Position numbers and translations under genes: made by a program. Of a stretch of DNA of 58,166 nt, positions 8,108 to 17,036 are shown piece by piece. Under the pieces are notes generated by a model, which made no database searches, was not told where the DNA came from, and saw only the letters and a program-made list of their open reading frames with translations. Position 1 is the stretch's first letter. The number at the start of each line of letters is the position of its first letter. The DNA lies in contig QZKV01000184.1 of the NCBI GenBank assembly GCA_003599575.1, forward strand, positions 1 through 58,166. Reading direction: 5' to 3'. The DNA comes from Desulfobacteraceae bacterium. Lineage in GTDB: Bacteria > Desulfobacterota > Desulfobacteria > Desulfobacterales > Desulfosarcinaceae.

Positions 8108-9724
8108 TCAGAATTTAAAGTTGCCGAAGTTTGAATCCTCGATCGGCTTCAACAGCGACACTTCAAACGCTGCGGCCAGGGTATCGCGGCAGTCCTTCAG
8201 AGGCAAGGTGCCGTCATGGTATAATCGTGCCTCTGTGTAGAAGGGATGCGATTCCTTTGCATACTTCGCGATCATCATCTGTTCAAAGACTTCGAGCTCG
8301 GCCTCGCTTTTGGGGGCGCCGCCCTTGGCGGCATTGACTCTTTCAAGGGAAGTCAGGATATGTCCCGCGGTGCGGCCGGACATAACCGAGGTGCGGCCGC
8401 GCAAGGTATTGAAGATGAAATGCGGATCATACGCCCGGCCGCACATGCCGTAATTGGCGGCGCCATGGTCCGGGCCGATCACCCATTGAATTTTGGGTAC
8501 GCGACTGCAGGCGGCCGCCCGGACCATGTCGGAACCGTATTTGCCGATGCCGGCATACTCTTCTTCCGTGCCGACCATGTACCCCGGGGAGTTCTGGACA
8601 TACAGGATCGGTATCTTCTGCGAACAGCAGCGGATGACCCATTCAGTGGCCTTCTTGGCTGCTTCCGTAAAAATGACGCCGATATTGTTGGCGGCCACGA
8701 TACCGATCGGTATGCCTTTGAGGTGCATGGTTCCGCAGACGATATTGTCTCCGCGGCCGGGGCTGTAATTGCTTTTATACTCGCTGAACCGGCTGCCGTC
8801 CGCGATGCAGGCGATGATTTTACGCACATCGATGCTTCGGTAAGGGTCCATGGGAAGATAATCGTACAGCTGCATTTGCGAATACGCGGGTTCTTCAGGC
8901 GCACGCCGCTGGATGAACAACTGCTGCGGCGGATCGAACGAGAGCAGCTCCCTTAATTTGGCGATGCCTTCATCCTGGGTGGAGACAAAATGGTCCGCCC
9001 CTCCGGAAATGCCCGTATGGACGCGCGCGCCTCCCAGGTCTTCCATGGAAACCTCTTCGCCGATGGCCGATTTGACCATCGGCGGGCCGCCCAGAAAAGA
9101 ATAGGACAGCCGGTCGATCATGATGGACTGGCAGGCCAGATAGACCGTGTATGCGCCGCCGGCCGTGTTTCCGCCGGTGCTGAGCGTGTACTGCTTCAAT
9201 CCCTTGGCGGACATGCGGCACATGTTGAAAAAGAAACGGCCGAACTGGCCGCGCCCCGGAAAAACCCGGTCCTGCATGGGGAGGAAGCCGCCGGCCGAAT
9301 CGCCGATGTAGACACAGGCAAGTCCGCATTGCTCGGCGATGTCCTGGGCCCGCAAATGCTTTTTGCAGGTGATGGGATAGTAAGCCCCGGCTTTGACCCG
9401 GCTGTCGTTGGCGATCACCATGACCCATTTGCCGTGCACCTTGCCGAAACCGGTCACCAGGCCAGCCCCGGGCACGTCCGGCGTGCCTTCGTAATTCAGA
9501 CCGAAACCGGCGCCGCGGCTCAGCTCCCAAAAGCGGGTACCGGGGTCAAGCAGCATACGGATCAAGTCCCTGACCGGTTTCTTGCCCTGCTTTTTCAGTC
9601 TTTCGAGTTGCTTGCGGCCGCCGGGATTTTCGGCCTGGCTCCACAGTGCATGCAAGCGCTCTTCTTCGGACATCCAATGCCTGCGGTTGCGCTCATGTTC
9701 AGCTTCCAAGTTGCTGTCGGCCAT
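8108..9724 (-). CDS. Acyl-CoA carboxylase, carboxyltransferase (beta) subunit
   Basis: A 538-aa carboxyltransferase of the propionyl-/methylcrotonyl-/glutaconyl-CoA group. It moves CO2 from biotin to an acyl-CoA, or the reverse in decarboxylating complexes. The N-half has the crotonase-fold oxyanion region (STGGNTAGGAYTVYLACQS) and ADHFVSTQDEG. The C-half has GDNIVCGTMHLKGIPIGIV and QNSPGYMVGTEEEYAGIGKY then GSDMV. The ATG at 9724 is preceded by GGGAG at 8 nt; a start six codons earlier lacks a site. No biotin carboxylase or biotin carrier gene is adjacent, so the partner subunits must lie elsewhere. The acyl-CoA specificity cannot be set from this sequence alone. Confidence 0.85.
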   Translation of the reverse strand: MADSNLEAEHERNRRHWMSEEERLHALWSQAENPGGRKQLERLKKQGKKPVRDLIRMLLDPGTRFWELSRGAGFGLNYEGTPDVPGAGLVTGFGKVHGKWVMVIANDSRVKAGAYYPITCKKHLRAQDIAEQCGLACVYIGDSAGGFLPMQDRVFPGRGQFGRFFFNMCRMSAKGLKQYTLSTGGNTAGGAYTVYLACQSIMIDRLSYSFLGGPPMVKSAIGEEVSMEDLGGARVHTGISGGADHFVSTQDEGIAKLRELLSFDPPQQLFIQRRAPEEPAYSQMQLYDYLPMDPYRSIDVRKIIACIADGSRFSEYKSNYSPGRGDNIVCGTMHLKGIPIGIVAANNIGVIFTEAAKKATEWVIRCCSQKIPILYVQNSPGYMVGTEEEYAGIGKYGSDMVRAAACSRVPKIQWVIGPDHGAANYGMCGRAYDPHFIFNTLRGRTSVMSGRTAGHILTSLERVNAAKGGAPKSEAELEVFEQMMIAKYAKESHPFYTEARLYHDGTLPLKDCRDTLAAAFEVSLLKPIEDSNFGNFKF

Positions 9725-10088
9725 GCAAACACTCCCGCACACAAAAGAGGAGAAGTTAAAGCCCCCCTCGACTGGTGTTTAAAACCTTTGCCGCCCGGTA
9801 ACCGGCAACTCCAGCAAGAACTGGATAATTCTTGCCCTTACCATGTTCCCGCAAATTTTGTAAAGCGCGGCGACGGTATTGCGGGATCGACGGGCACTTG
9901 CGGGACAACTTATGCACCCGCCTTTCGGATGCGGTTCGGCGCACGCTGCATTCTTCAGGCGCCGTTCCTGAACCTTTCGCACTCGCGCGGCTGAACTGAC
10001 GCATGCCTAAGGCGCATTTTTCAGGTGGAAATACGTTGAACCTTCGATGACATCTATATCGCATGGGCGGAAGTTCAAGGAATTGAGA
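9725..10088. other. Gap without a recognisable gene
   Basis: Open frames on the minus strand here (up to 102 codons) are rich in Arg and Ser, overlap each other in several frames and resemble nothing I know. I see no promoter, RNA gene or terminator that I can support. Confidence 0.3.
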
Positions 10089-10310
10089 AGGAAATGAGGA
10101 AATGAAGGAAATGAGGAAGGAAATGAGGGACGTTGTTGACTAACTGGACTTTATTCGCCGATTTTTGGTGATTCTTCGATTTGGCAAAGTCCGTGTTGTC
10201 AGCAACGCCCCCGACTGTTCCCCATTGGAACTCGGCTTTTGCCCTCCCCTCAAAACGCAGCACTCAAAATCTGTACTGCTCTTTTTGGGGCATGGAAATG
10301 AAGGTATAAG
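10089..10310 (+). repeat. Repeat family B, copy 1 (long form)
   Basis: It begins with runs of GGAAATGAG, then the arm GAGGGACGTTGTTGAC (10125-10140), a centre with TTCGCCGATTTTTGG, and the opposing arm CAAAGTCCGTGTTGTCAGCA (from 10185). After this comes a roughly 100-bp tail (CCCATTGGAACTCGG to GGGGCATGGAAATG) shared only with copy 2 at 13.4-13.6 kb. The two arms are inverted complements. This is REP- or MITE-like with no coding capacity. Confidence 0.85.
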
Positions 10311-10351
10311 GCTTAAAATCGGCTTATATGAGAGCTTTCGACATAAGTTTC

Positions 10352-13126
10352 TCAGCTGCTCGATGCAGAACCATAAATTACTTTGAGAAGTTCAGCGGAT
10401 GAAGCCGTTTTAGCGACAAATGCTTCAGCGCCCGCATTGAGCATATTCCGGGCGGCCTGTTCATCTTCGAACATCGATAGTCCAATTACACGCACTTCGG
10501 GCAGTTCGGCTTTTATTCGTGCTGTGGCCTCGATCCCGTCCATCTCAGGCATGGAGATATCCATTACAATGACATCCGGTTTGAGCTGGAGAGCAAGTTG
10601 GACAGCCTCCCGGCCGTTGGCCGCTTCCCCTGAAACTTTGATGTTGGGCTGTCCGGAGATCAAACGGATCAAACCCTGGCGCATGACCTTGTGATCGTCG
10701 GCAAAAAGGACCCGTAATTCCTTTTTACCGGGGAGAACTTTCGGTTGAATAAGTTCGAAGGATTGTTCTGTCGGCTTTTGCATGTCTTTTTGGGTGACGG
10801 CATTGATTGGAAGCGTCAGTGAGAAGCGGCTGCCTCCACCCAGTGTGCTTTCGATGGTCAAGTGCCCTCCCATATGGCGGGCACGCTCCCGAATGCTCAA
10901 CAATCCGAAACCTGTTTTTACCTCCGCGGAATCGAGATCGGCTTTATCAAATCCCTTGCCCGTATCGATCACCTTTACCTCCAAATTACCATCGGAGCTG
11001 CGAAACTGGACACGAGCGCTTTTCACACCGGAGTGCTTGATGGTATTGAACAAAAGCTCTTGTACAGCCCGAAATACAAATACCTTCAAAGGACCATTTT
11101 CAAGTTGGGGCAGTTTATCCGCTTCCAACTGGACTTTAAACCCGAACTGCTGGTCCATTTGGGCCGCAAGCCACTCAAATGCAGAATAGAGACCGCCGTG
11201 GTGCAGAACAGGCGGGCTCAATTCGTGCGACAAGCGCCGCGATTTGGCAATGGATTCTTCCAGGATCTGAATAATGTTTACCAGTATTGGGTGGGTGGGC
11301 AGTTCCGAACTGACCGCCAGAAGCTGGAAACGAGCGGAAGCCAGCATCTGCTGTAAATCATCGTGAAGCAACTCGGCAAACTGCCGCCGTTCACGCTCCT
11401 CCGTCTCAATGAGTTCAATGGCCAGTGCCTGAAGCTGTCGGGTCCTTGCTTCGGCGAGTTCGGTGCGCTCAGCCACCTTTTTTTCCAGGTCTTCATTGAG
11501 TTGCCGCAGCCCCTCCTCCGCGAGCTTGCGCTCTGTTATATCACGACTGTAGCTGAGTATGCCCACAATCCGTCCTTCGCTATCCCGGCAGGGTTCATAT
11601 ACAGCGTCGTACCAGCGCGAGGTCCCGCCCGGGCTGAGCTGCAACTCCGCCCGCGTTCCTTCGCCGGTCTCAAGCACCCTGCGTTTGATTTCCGTTATCC
11701 GCGCAGCTTCATCCGTTGGGAGGAGTTCCACATCCGTTCTTCCTATTACCTCACTCTCCTGCACGCCATCGGCCGGGTTGAAAATCCAGACATAACGGAG
11801 TTCCTTGTCCTGAAAAAAGATGACCTCCCGGATGTTGGTGGCAATCAGGCGGAACTTCTCCTCACTTTCACGAAGGGCCGTTTCTGTGCGCTTGCGTTCA
11901 CTTATATCTTTAAAGGTGAGAATTTCCAGCTTCTTCCCCAAGCTGTCCTTGAAGACGGCCGCGGAAATCTCCACCTGGAAATGATGACCTGCCTTGCCGG
12001 TCAAAACCAACTCCGCCCTTGCTTTTCCCGTGTCGGCCAGTTCATCGCGGAATTTACGATAAGCGGTATTTTGCGTGTCAAAAATATCCTGTATGGCTGG
12101 CTGCCCTGACTGCGCAGGGTCAAAGCCCAACATCGCGCACGCCGAGGGATTGGCTGTCAAAGCCGGTCCATCGTGAACCGATAAGATGATGCCATCCAGG
12201 CTGTTTCTGAACATGGAGACATGCAGCTCGCCGGGCTTTTTAAATACCTCCGAAAGGACGTCTTCCAGAGATCTTTCCCGCAGTGAACTTAAAACCGCCA
12301 TCAATAGAAAAATGCCTCCGGCGTACTGGGCCAGTCTGCCTGTCCAGCCTATAATGCCCCCCACGGATCGAGCTAATGAAACGCCCAACAAGCCTTCGGC
12401 AATCAGCACAAGTCCCAGTGCGTACCAGAAAGAAAAATCGGATTTGGACTTATGATGAATGGATAACAGGTAAGCACCGGAAATCAGCAGCAGCATGATG
12501 GCTGCGCCGATTACAAACTGCCGGATCAAGGTAGGGCCAAGGCTCTGAACGAAAAAGACCGGTGTCCAACCAGCCAACGAAGCTGATGTGATCGCTCCTA
12601 TCACCACGATAACCGCGCAATAGCCGACCCCGAGATCGCGCATCCGGCTTTTCGGGTCCGCCTTCGGGGGAAATTCGCCGATATGGGCGATTGAACTTAA
12701 AAAATTCAGGATGCCGTATAACAGTGCGCCGCAATTGAAGATGGTCACGGCTATGTTCACTCCATCCGGCAAATAGATGAACCAACCGGCCGAAATTCCG
12801 ATAATACCAAAGGCCAGAGCGCCGCTACCGAGCATGATCACACTCAAGCTGCCTGATTTTAAATAGCTTTTGGCCGCTAGCCAGCTTACGCCGAAAGAGA
12901 TCAGCCCGAGAAAAAGGAAGTTGAGAATGGGCAGCAGGAAAGGTCCTTCAAAAACATGACCACGCAAATAATCGTCCGTGAGGCCGAAATGGGCGGCCAT
13001 GATGACACTGAGCAGGACCAATGGCGTCAGGGCCGCAAATTTTTTGATTTTCCATTTTTTTCCGGTCCTGACTGCCGAGGCCATGGACCATTTGAATGGA
13101 GAACCAATGCCGTTACTTGGTCGCAT
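10352..13126 (-). CDS. Membrane PAS histidine kinase with C-terminal receiver (hybrid)
   Basis: About 924 aa. The order is a hydrophobic N-terminal sensor region with roughly seven or eight spans (residues 30-290), two PAS domains (about 320-440 and 455-575; DISERKRTE and DITERKLAE mark their ends), a coiled coil, a HisKA_3 dimerisation domain with FAELLHDDLQQML (the His is the phospho-acceptor), an ATPase domain (ELLFNTIKHSG, DTGKGFD, GFGLLSIRERA), and a receiver with phospho-acceptor Asp in VIVMDISMPEMDG. HisKA_3 kinases normally pair with NarL-type regulators. The receiver here is NarL-like but has no HTH, so a separate output protein is expected. I chose the ATG at 13126, with GAGG about 10 nt upstream. 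It is flanked on both sides by repeat B. Confidence 0.87.
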   Translation of the reverse strand: MRPSNGIGSPFKWSMASAVRTGKKWKIKKFAALTPLVLLSVIMAAHFGLTDDYLRGHVFEGPFLLPILNFLFLGLISFGVSWLAAKSYLKSGSLSVIMLGSGALAFGIIGISAGWFIYLPDGVNIAVTIFNCGALLYGILNFLSSIAHIGEFPPKADPKSRMRDLGVGYCAVIVVIGAITSASLAGWTPVFFVQSLGPTLIRQFVIGAAIMLLLISGAYLLSIHHKSKSDFSFWYALGLVLIAEGLLGVSLARSVGGIIGWTGRLAQYAGGIFLLMAVLSSLRERSLEDVLSEVFKKPGELHVSMFRNSLDGIILSVHDGPALTANPSACAMLGFDPAQSGQPAIQDIFDTQNTAYRKFRDELADTGKARAELVLTGKAGHHFQVEISAAVFKDSLGKKLEILTFKDISERKRTETALRESEEKFRLIATNIREVIFFQDKELRYVWIFNPADGVQESEVIGRTDVELLPTDEAARITEIKRRVLETGEGTRAELQLSPGGTSRWYDAVYEPCRDSEGRIVGILSYSRDITERKLAEEGLRQLNEDLEKKVAERTELAEARTRQLQALAIELIETEERERRQFAELLHDDLQQMLASARFQLLAVSSELPTHPILVNIIQILEESIAKSRRLSHELSPPVLHHGGLYSAFEWLAAQMDQQFGFKVQLEADKLPQLENGPLKVFVFRAVQELLFNTIKHSGVKSARVQFRSSDGNLEVKVIDTGKGFDKADLDSAEVKTGFGLLSIRERARHMGGHLTIESTLGGGSRFSLTLPINAVTQKDMQKPTEQSFELIQPKVLPGKKELRVLFADDHKVMRQGLIRLISGQPNIKVSGEAANGREAVQLALQLKPDVIVMDISMPEMDGIEATARIKAELPEVRVIGLSMFEDEQAARNMLNAGAEAFVAKTASSAELLKVIYGSASSS

Positions 13127-13363
13127 TTTGCAACAGCCTCTTCCAATTATCCGAGCAAGTCGTGGTTCATCGAACCGCGCTGGTGCCAGAAAATCGATTT
13201 TACTGGGTGGCGCGGGCATATTAACATTAAATTGAAGGTTTAGGATAAACAATGCAAAAGATTAAGAGGCCGTTAAACAGTCAGGTCCGATATACCCCAT
13301 TGAACGTTATTGCTGCAGGGGTGCCGAATCGCATTCATCTTTTGGAAACCGGCAGCGGCAAAA

Positions 13364-13617
13364 ATGCGCCCGGGAAATGAGCGGGAACATTTTTGGAAAT
13401 TCTACGGGAAATGAGCGGGAAATGAGGGGAAATGAGGGACGTTGTTGACTACAGGGACTTTATTGGCTGATTTTTGGAAATTCTACTGGGTTTGTAGGGC
13501 AAAGTCCCTGTTGTCAGCAACGGCCGCACCTGTTCTCCATTGGAAATCGGCTCTTGCCCTCCCCTCAACACGCAGCACTCAACCCTCTGAACTGCTCTTT
13601 TGGGGCATGGAAATGGG
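13364..13617 (+). repeat. Repeat family B, copy 2 (long form)
   Basis: Same orientation and same long tail as copy 1. Arms are GAGGGACGTTGTTGACTACA (from 13433) and CAAAGTCCCTGTTGTCAGCA (from 13500). The left flank contains several GGAAATGAGCGGGAA units and a partial duplicate of TTTTTGGAAATTCTAC. The tail runs CTCCATTGGAAATCGG to GGGGCATGGAAATGGGG. It fills most of the gap between the hybrid kinase and the rhodanese gene. Confidence 0.85.
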
Positions 13618-13627
13618 GATCTCAGAC

Positions 13628-13996
13628 CTACTCCGATCGAGTGGGCAACCTCTTTCTGCGCCAGTCGACCATTCCTCCGGCCAACTGGAGGACATCTTCG
13701 AATCCATGCGCTTTCAGGACTCTCAATGCGGGAATGCTCCTGTGGGCCGTCAAACAGATCGTCACGACCCGTTTGCGTCGATCGAAGGGAAGCTGATCCA
13801 CCCTTGACCGGAGCTCGGTAATAGGGACATGGATGGACCCCTCGATGTGCCCGTTTTTGTATTCCCTGCGCGTCCTCACGTCCAGAATTTGAGGCGGTGA
13901 GTCCGATCTCAATGCCTCGTTCAGTTCGGAAGCTTCCACTTCCGGCACCTTACCGAAGGGCACCCACCATAAGCGCTGAAGAGCTTGTTTTCCCAT
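13628..13996 (-). CDS. Single-domain rhodanese-like protein
   Basis: A 122-aa rhodanese domain with a short N-terminal extension. The CH2A-like segment is ILDVRTRREYKNGHIEGSIH, and the active loop is ICLTAHRSIPAL with nucleophile C81, so it is probably catalytic as a sulfurtransferase carrying persulfide. It has no signal peptide and should be cytoplasmic. AAGGGG precedes the ATG. It is a lone gene whose end lies 11 bp from repeat B2. The sulfur donor and acceptor are unknown. Confidence 0.85.
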   Translation of the reverse strand: MGKQALQRLWWVPFGKVPEVEASELNEALRSDSPPQILDVRTRREYKNGHIEGSIHVPITELRSRVDQLPFDRRKRVVTICLTAHRSIPALRVLKAHGFEDVLQLAGGMVDWRRKRLPTRSE

Positions 13997-14250
13997 CGAT
14001 CACCCCTTAAGCCTTCCATCCGTCATTGGTCATCAAAGATATAACATATGGCTGCATTTTAAATCGCAGCCGAACGCGGTGGAACCTGCGCTCAATGGCG
14101 GGTCTCGAAACCCACAACGGTGGCGTCCTGGTCATCCGGCCGCCGATAGTGAGCCGCCCTTTCACGGGGAATCCGCAAGGGAGGTCCATCTATTCAATTC
14201 TTTGGCCCCTTGGGTTATAGTAGGCCCCCAACTTTGCAAGGAGCATTTCC

Positions 14251-14934
14251 ATGAGAAGACCCATCACAGCTATCCTGGTCCTGTTTTTTCTGACAGCGCC
14301 GGCTCATGCCTGGTTCGATGAGACCCACCTCGCCGTCGCCAAGGCCGCCGGCTACAAGAAGTGGTACAACGCCGCTGCTGCCGATGTCGCCCGAGTGAAG
14401 CTGGGCAAGCGCGAGGGGGACAATCACCACCACAACAGCCCCAAGGGTACGGTGATCACACCTGAGATGGTGCTCGACCAAGCGGAACGCTATGACAAAA
14501 TGGATCCGACCGGCCACCTGTATGGTGCAATCATCGCCTCATTCAGGGATTGCATGGAGGCGAAGGTGCGGGGCGAATATGCCGAAAACCACATGGCTTA
14601 TTTGATTCACTACATCGGGGACCTTTCAATGCCTTTGCACCACATTCTCTACAGCGATTTCAATCGGAAGTACCACCTCGCCAACGACGGCATCATCGAT
14701 GACGAAGTCCTCGCCCATGCCGATAAGATCGAAATCAACGAAATCACCATCGCCTCCGAAGCTGACCTGGCCAAGGAGGTAGCCCGGATCGCCAACCTTT
14801 CCAAAGATCTGGGATACAGACTCGAGGCCGAGGACCGCCTCATGACCAAAGAGGAAGCCTACCGGCAGGTCGGCCGCAGCGCCTCACTGCTCAAGTCCAT
14901 CCTTGCCTATACGGGACGGATCAAGTTGAGGTGA
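14251..14934 (+). CDS. Secreted zinc-dependent phospholipase C / S1-P1 nuclease-like protein
   Basis: A 227-aa protein with a signal peptide cleaved after APAHA (residue 20), which would expose Trp21 as the new N-terminus. In the PC-PLC/S1-P1 fold that N-terminal Trp ligates zinc through its amino and carbonyl groups, so W right after the cleavage site is strong support. Other likely ligands are the DNHHHN cluster near residues 57-62 and HYIGDLSMPLHH (H120, D124, H130), the family pattern H-x3-D-x5-H. The expected product is a periplasmic or secreted trinuclear-zinc hydrolase of phosphodiesters. Phospholipid and nucleic-acid substrates cannot be told apart here. AAGGAG precedes the ATG. Confidence 0.8.
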   Translation: MRRPITAILVLFFLTAPAHAWFDETHLAVAKAAGYKKWYNAAAADVARVKLGKREGDNHHHNSPKGTVITPEMVLDQAERYDKMDPTGHLYGAIIASFRDCMEAKVRGEYAENHMAYLIHYIGDLSMPLHHILYSDFNRKYHLANDGIIDDEVLAHADKIEINEITIASEADLAKEVARIANLSKDLGYRLEAEDRLMTKEEAYRQVGRSASLLKSILAYTGRIKLR

Positions 14935-14979
14935 CGTTGGAAACAGCAACGCAAACGCCCCGAACAACTCGACCTTGCC

Positions 14980-15471
14980 TCAGCTCTTTAAAAATTTAGC
15001 CGGCAGTTTGCTTGAACCGACATACTCGATAACATCATGAATAGTTTGTTTATCATGGGTTACCATCAGCTTGGAGGTTCCGTGAGCCAATACTTTCCCC
15101 GCTTGGTTGCACATCTTTGCTTCCGCAAGAAAAATAGTCTTACCCGCTTTGATTCTGTTTCCGGTAACAATGATTTTATGATCTGGCGATACGGGCGCAA
15201 GAAAATCCACTTTAAGGTCTATGGAGATCAATCCATTGCCATCAGGCAGATCACAATACGCCGACCAGTAGGCGGCAGTGTCGAGCGCGGATGAATAAAC
15301 GCCGCCATGAAGTCCTCCAAACGGGTTCATGTGTTTCTTCCCGATCTCGATTGCGACCACAGAATAGCCGTCACCCAATTCTTCAACCGTCATGGACATC
15401 AGCTTAAAAAAGGGGCCGTTGTTGATTGCGCTGATCACAGCCTGCAAATGTTCAGGATTCAGTTCCGGCAA
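14980..15471 (-). CDS. PaaI-type hot-dog thioesterase
   Basis: A 163-aa protein of the PaaI/YigI thioesterase group, which hydrolyses acyl- or aryl-CoA. The core reads NPFGGLHGGVYSSALDTAAY, where the HGG-x3-LxD pattern carries the catalytic Asp and oxyanion Gly, followed by SIDLKVDFLAP and LAHGTSKLMVT strands. The start appears to be TTG at 15471, because GGAGG lies 6 nt upstream and no ATG is better placed. The DUF2889 gene stops 27 nt upstream on the same strand, so the two may be co-transcribed. The true substrate is unknown. Confidence 0.82.
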   Translation of the reverse strand: MPELNPEHLQAVISAINNGPFFKLMSMTVEELGDGYSVVAIEIGKKHMNPFGGLHGGVYSSALDTAAYWSAYCDLPDGNGLISIDLKVDFLAPVSPDHKIIVTGNRIKAGKTIFLAEAKMCNQAGKVLAHGTSKLMVTHDKQTIHDVIEYVGSSKLPAKFLKS

Positions 15472-15498
15472 TTTTATCCTCCAATCCGAGCAATTGTA

Positions 15499-16047
15499 TT
15501 AACACCGAGGCCGCCCTTGTGCATCTTTGAGCTGGTTCATCAACGGACCATTCGCACGCCAGACCCAGCAGGTGTTTTTCATCCTCTCTGAAACCATCTT
15601 GGGATCTTTTTGTTCTCTATCCATCCCGCTAAAGACCCCCTGGAACGCCGCAGGCGCCATGGCGGTCAGCAATGCCACCAGGTGGACACATCCTTTAACA
15701 CCGCCCACAAGATTCTTCACCTTGGATGTAAATCCAGACACAATCTGCATCCCCTTGATAGGATCAAGACACTTGATCGTTTCGATGCAAAATTCATTTG
15801 GAAGCGTGGGCATTTCAACTTCGATATCCTCGATGACCAGGCTCGGCCCCCTGACCTCAATCCTTATGATCATGTGATGAATGGTTCCAGGGGGGAATAA
15901 TTTCCCGGTAGGCCCATACGAATCCACCAGGCGTTCATCTTTTAAAACGCCTTCAACAATAAAGGAATCGGTTGTGCCTTTGTAAGTGGTGATGTCTATT
16001 CGGCGCGAATGGATTTCCTGGTTCGTTGTTCTGTTGAATTTCATCAT
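15499..16047 (-). CDS. DUF2889 family protein
   Basis: A 182-aa protein matching the DUF2889 layout: an N-terminal region with HSRRIDITTYKG and IVEGVLKDERLVDS, a central GTIHHMIIRIEVRG strand pair, and a C-terminal Cys-containing segment (VGGVKGCVHLVALL, NTCWVWRANGPL). DUF2889 proteins have no agreed function but often sit near thioesterase or acyl-CoA genes, as here. There is no signal peptide or membrane segment. Start codons at 16047 and 16044 are both possible. Confidence 0.75.
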   Translation of the reverse strand: MMKFNRTTNQEIHSRRIDITTYKGTTDSFIVEGVLKDERLVDSYGPTGKLFPPGTIHHMIIRIEVRGPSLVIEDIEVEMPTLPNEFCIETIKCLDPIKGMQIVSGFTSKVKNLVGGVKGCVHLVALLTAMAPAAFQGVFSGMDREQKDPKMVSERMKNTCWVWRANGPLMNQLKDAQGRPRC

Positions 16048-16175
16048 TTAGATTCCTGTCCTATAGCAATTTTCCACGATGGGTCTTACAGATGCAGCGG
16101 CATTTTTTCAGGTGTCTTGCAAAAGCTTTGACGGTCCATGGCAGCGCATCAAATTTTTTAACGATTTTTAATCAA

Positions 16176-16886
16176 CTAACGTAAGGGTCTGGTTGCGTGA
16201 TTGGATTTCGGAACCAGGCGTATGAAATCCACAACACCATGGCATCGGCAAGCTGTGCCGATCATTATCGGCCGGTTGCTGTTCTCGCAAACAAAGTCCA
16301 AAGCGTTCATCAGGTCCGCAGGATAGACGGCTCCGACACCGGGCAGCAGTTGGTAGCTTCGAATAACAAGAGGAACGAAATCGGGAAAATCAATATTCTC
16401 CAAAAGGCGGTATAGGGCCATGGGTCTGGGTTCGCCGGTATGCGTACAAATGTTTTCCGGCTCAGGGCAATTATCGGGACACGTGAAATTGGCGTGGCTG
16501 ACAAAGATTGGGCCGGTCTTTCCCCTCATCGCATTGGGCATCCGGGATAACCAGGCATCCGGAATCATTACTGGATGAATCTTGTAAACATTGGCCAACT
16601 CGATTTTCAGCCATTGCGCCATCATATGAACAGGAATGGCCGGAACAATCATATCAACGGGTGCGTCCTGATCGAGCTTGGCTTTCAGCCATGCAATGCC
16701 GTCGCCCTTGACGATCCTGATGTCGGCACTCGAATCAATTGGGGGCGGCTTTTTATCCACCACTGTGATTGATGCATCATGAATATGCCGGATAATCCTC
16801 TGGACGGCGATCTGTCCGAAATGGCCGGCGCCAAGGATCCAAAAGCGCCTTGGGCTGTCTGAATAGGGTCTTGCATTTAAAGGCAT
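16176..16886 (-). CDS. Cys-rich Rossmann (TrkA-N-like) protein of unknown function
   Basis: A 236-aa protein. The N-terminus has a dinucleotide-binding motif, WILGAGHFGQIAVQ, followed by ITVVDKKPP, as in TrkA-N/KTN domains. The C-half is unusual: FTCPDNCPEPENICTHTG places three cysteines and a His close together, and GTACRCHGVVDFI near the end adds a C-x-C-H. These could hold an iron-sulfur cluster or a metal. No transporter gene is adjacent, so a potassium-channel role is not supported. AGGGA precedes the ATG. A short relative of its C-terminus survives at 29.7 kb, which suggests a second copy once existed. Confidence 0.6.
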   Translation of the reverse strand: MPLNARPYSDSPRRFWILGAGHFGQIAVQRIIRHIHDASITVVDKKPPPIDSSADIRIVKGDGIAWLKAKLDQDAPVDMIVPAIPVHMMAQWLKIELANVYKIHPVMIPDAWLSRMPNAMRGKTGPIFVSHANFTCPDNCPEPENICTHTGEPRPMALYRLLENIDFPDFVPLVIRSYQLLPGVGAVYPADLMNALDFVCENSNRPIMIGTACRCHGVVDFIRLVPKSNHATRPLR

Positions 16887-17036
16887 TTTATTGGTCCCTT
16901 AAGCTAATTGTTTCCAAACTGGATTGAAAACGAATCTTGATCTTATCAGCCGATACGATTCAATGAAACAAATGATTCGTATCATTGCTTCCAAAATATC
17001 CGCAAATCGAATTGGAGAAATGAGGGAGAAATATCG

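Noticed and set aside
9756..10064. Minus-strand open frame of 102 codons downstream of repeat B1
   Set aside because: It has biased Arg/Ser composition, several overlapping frames of similar length, no ribosome site and no family resemblance.
10089..13617. Composite transposon with the histidine kinase as cargo
   Set aside because: No transposase and no target-site duplication could be identified, so only the flanking direct repeats are reported.
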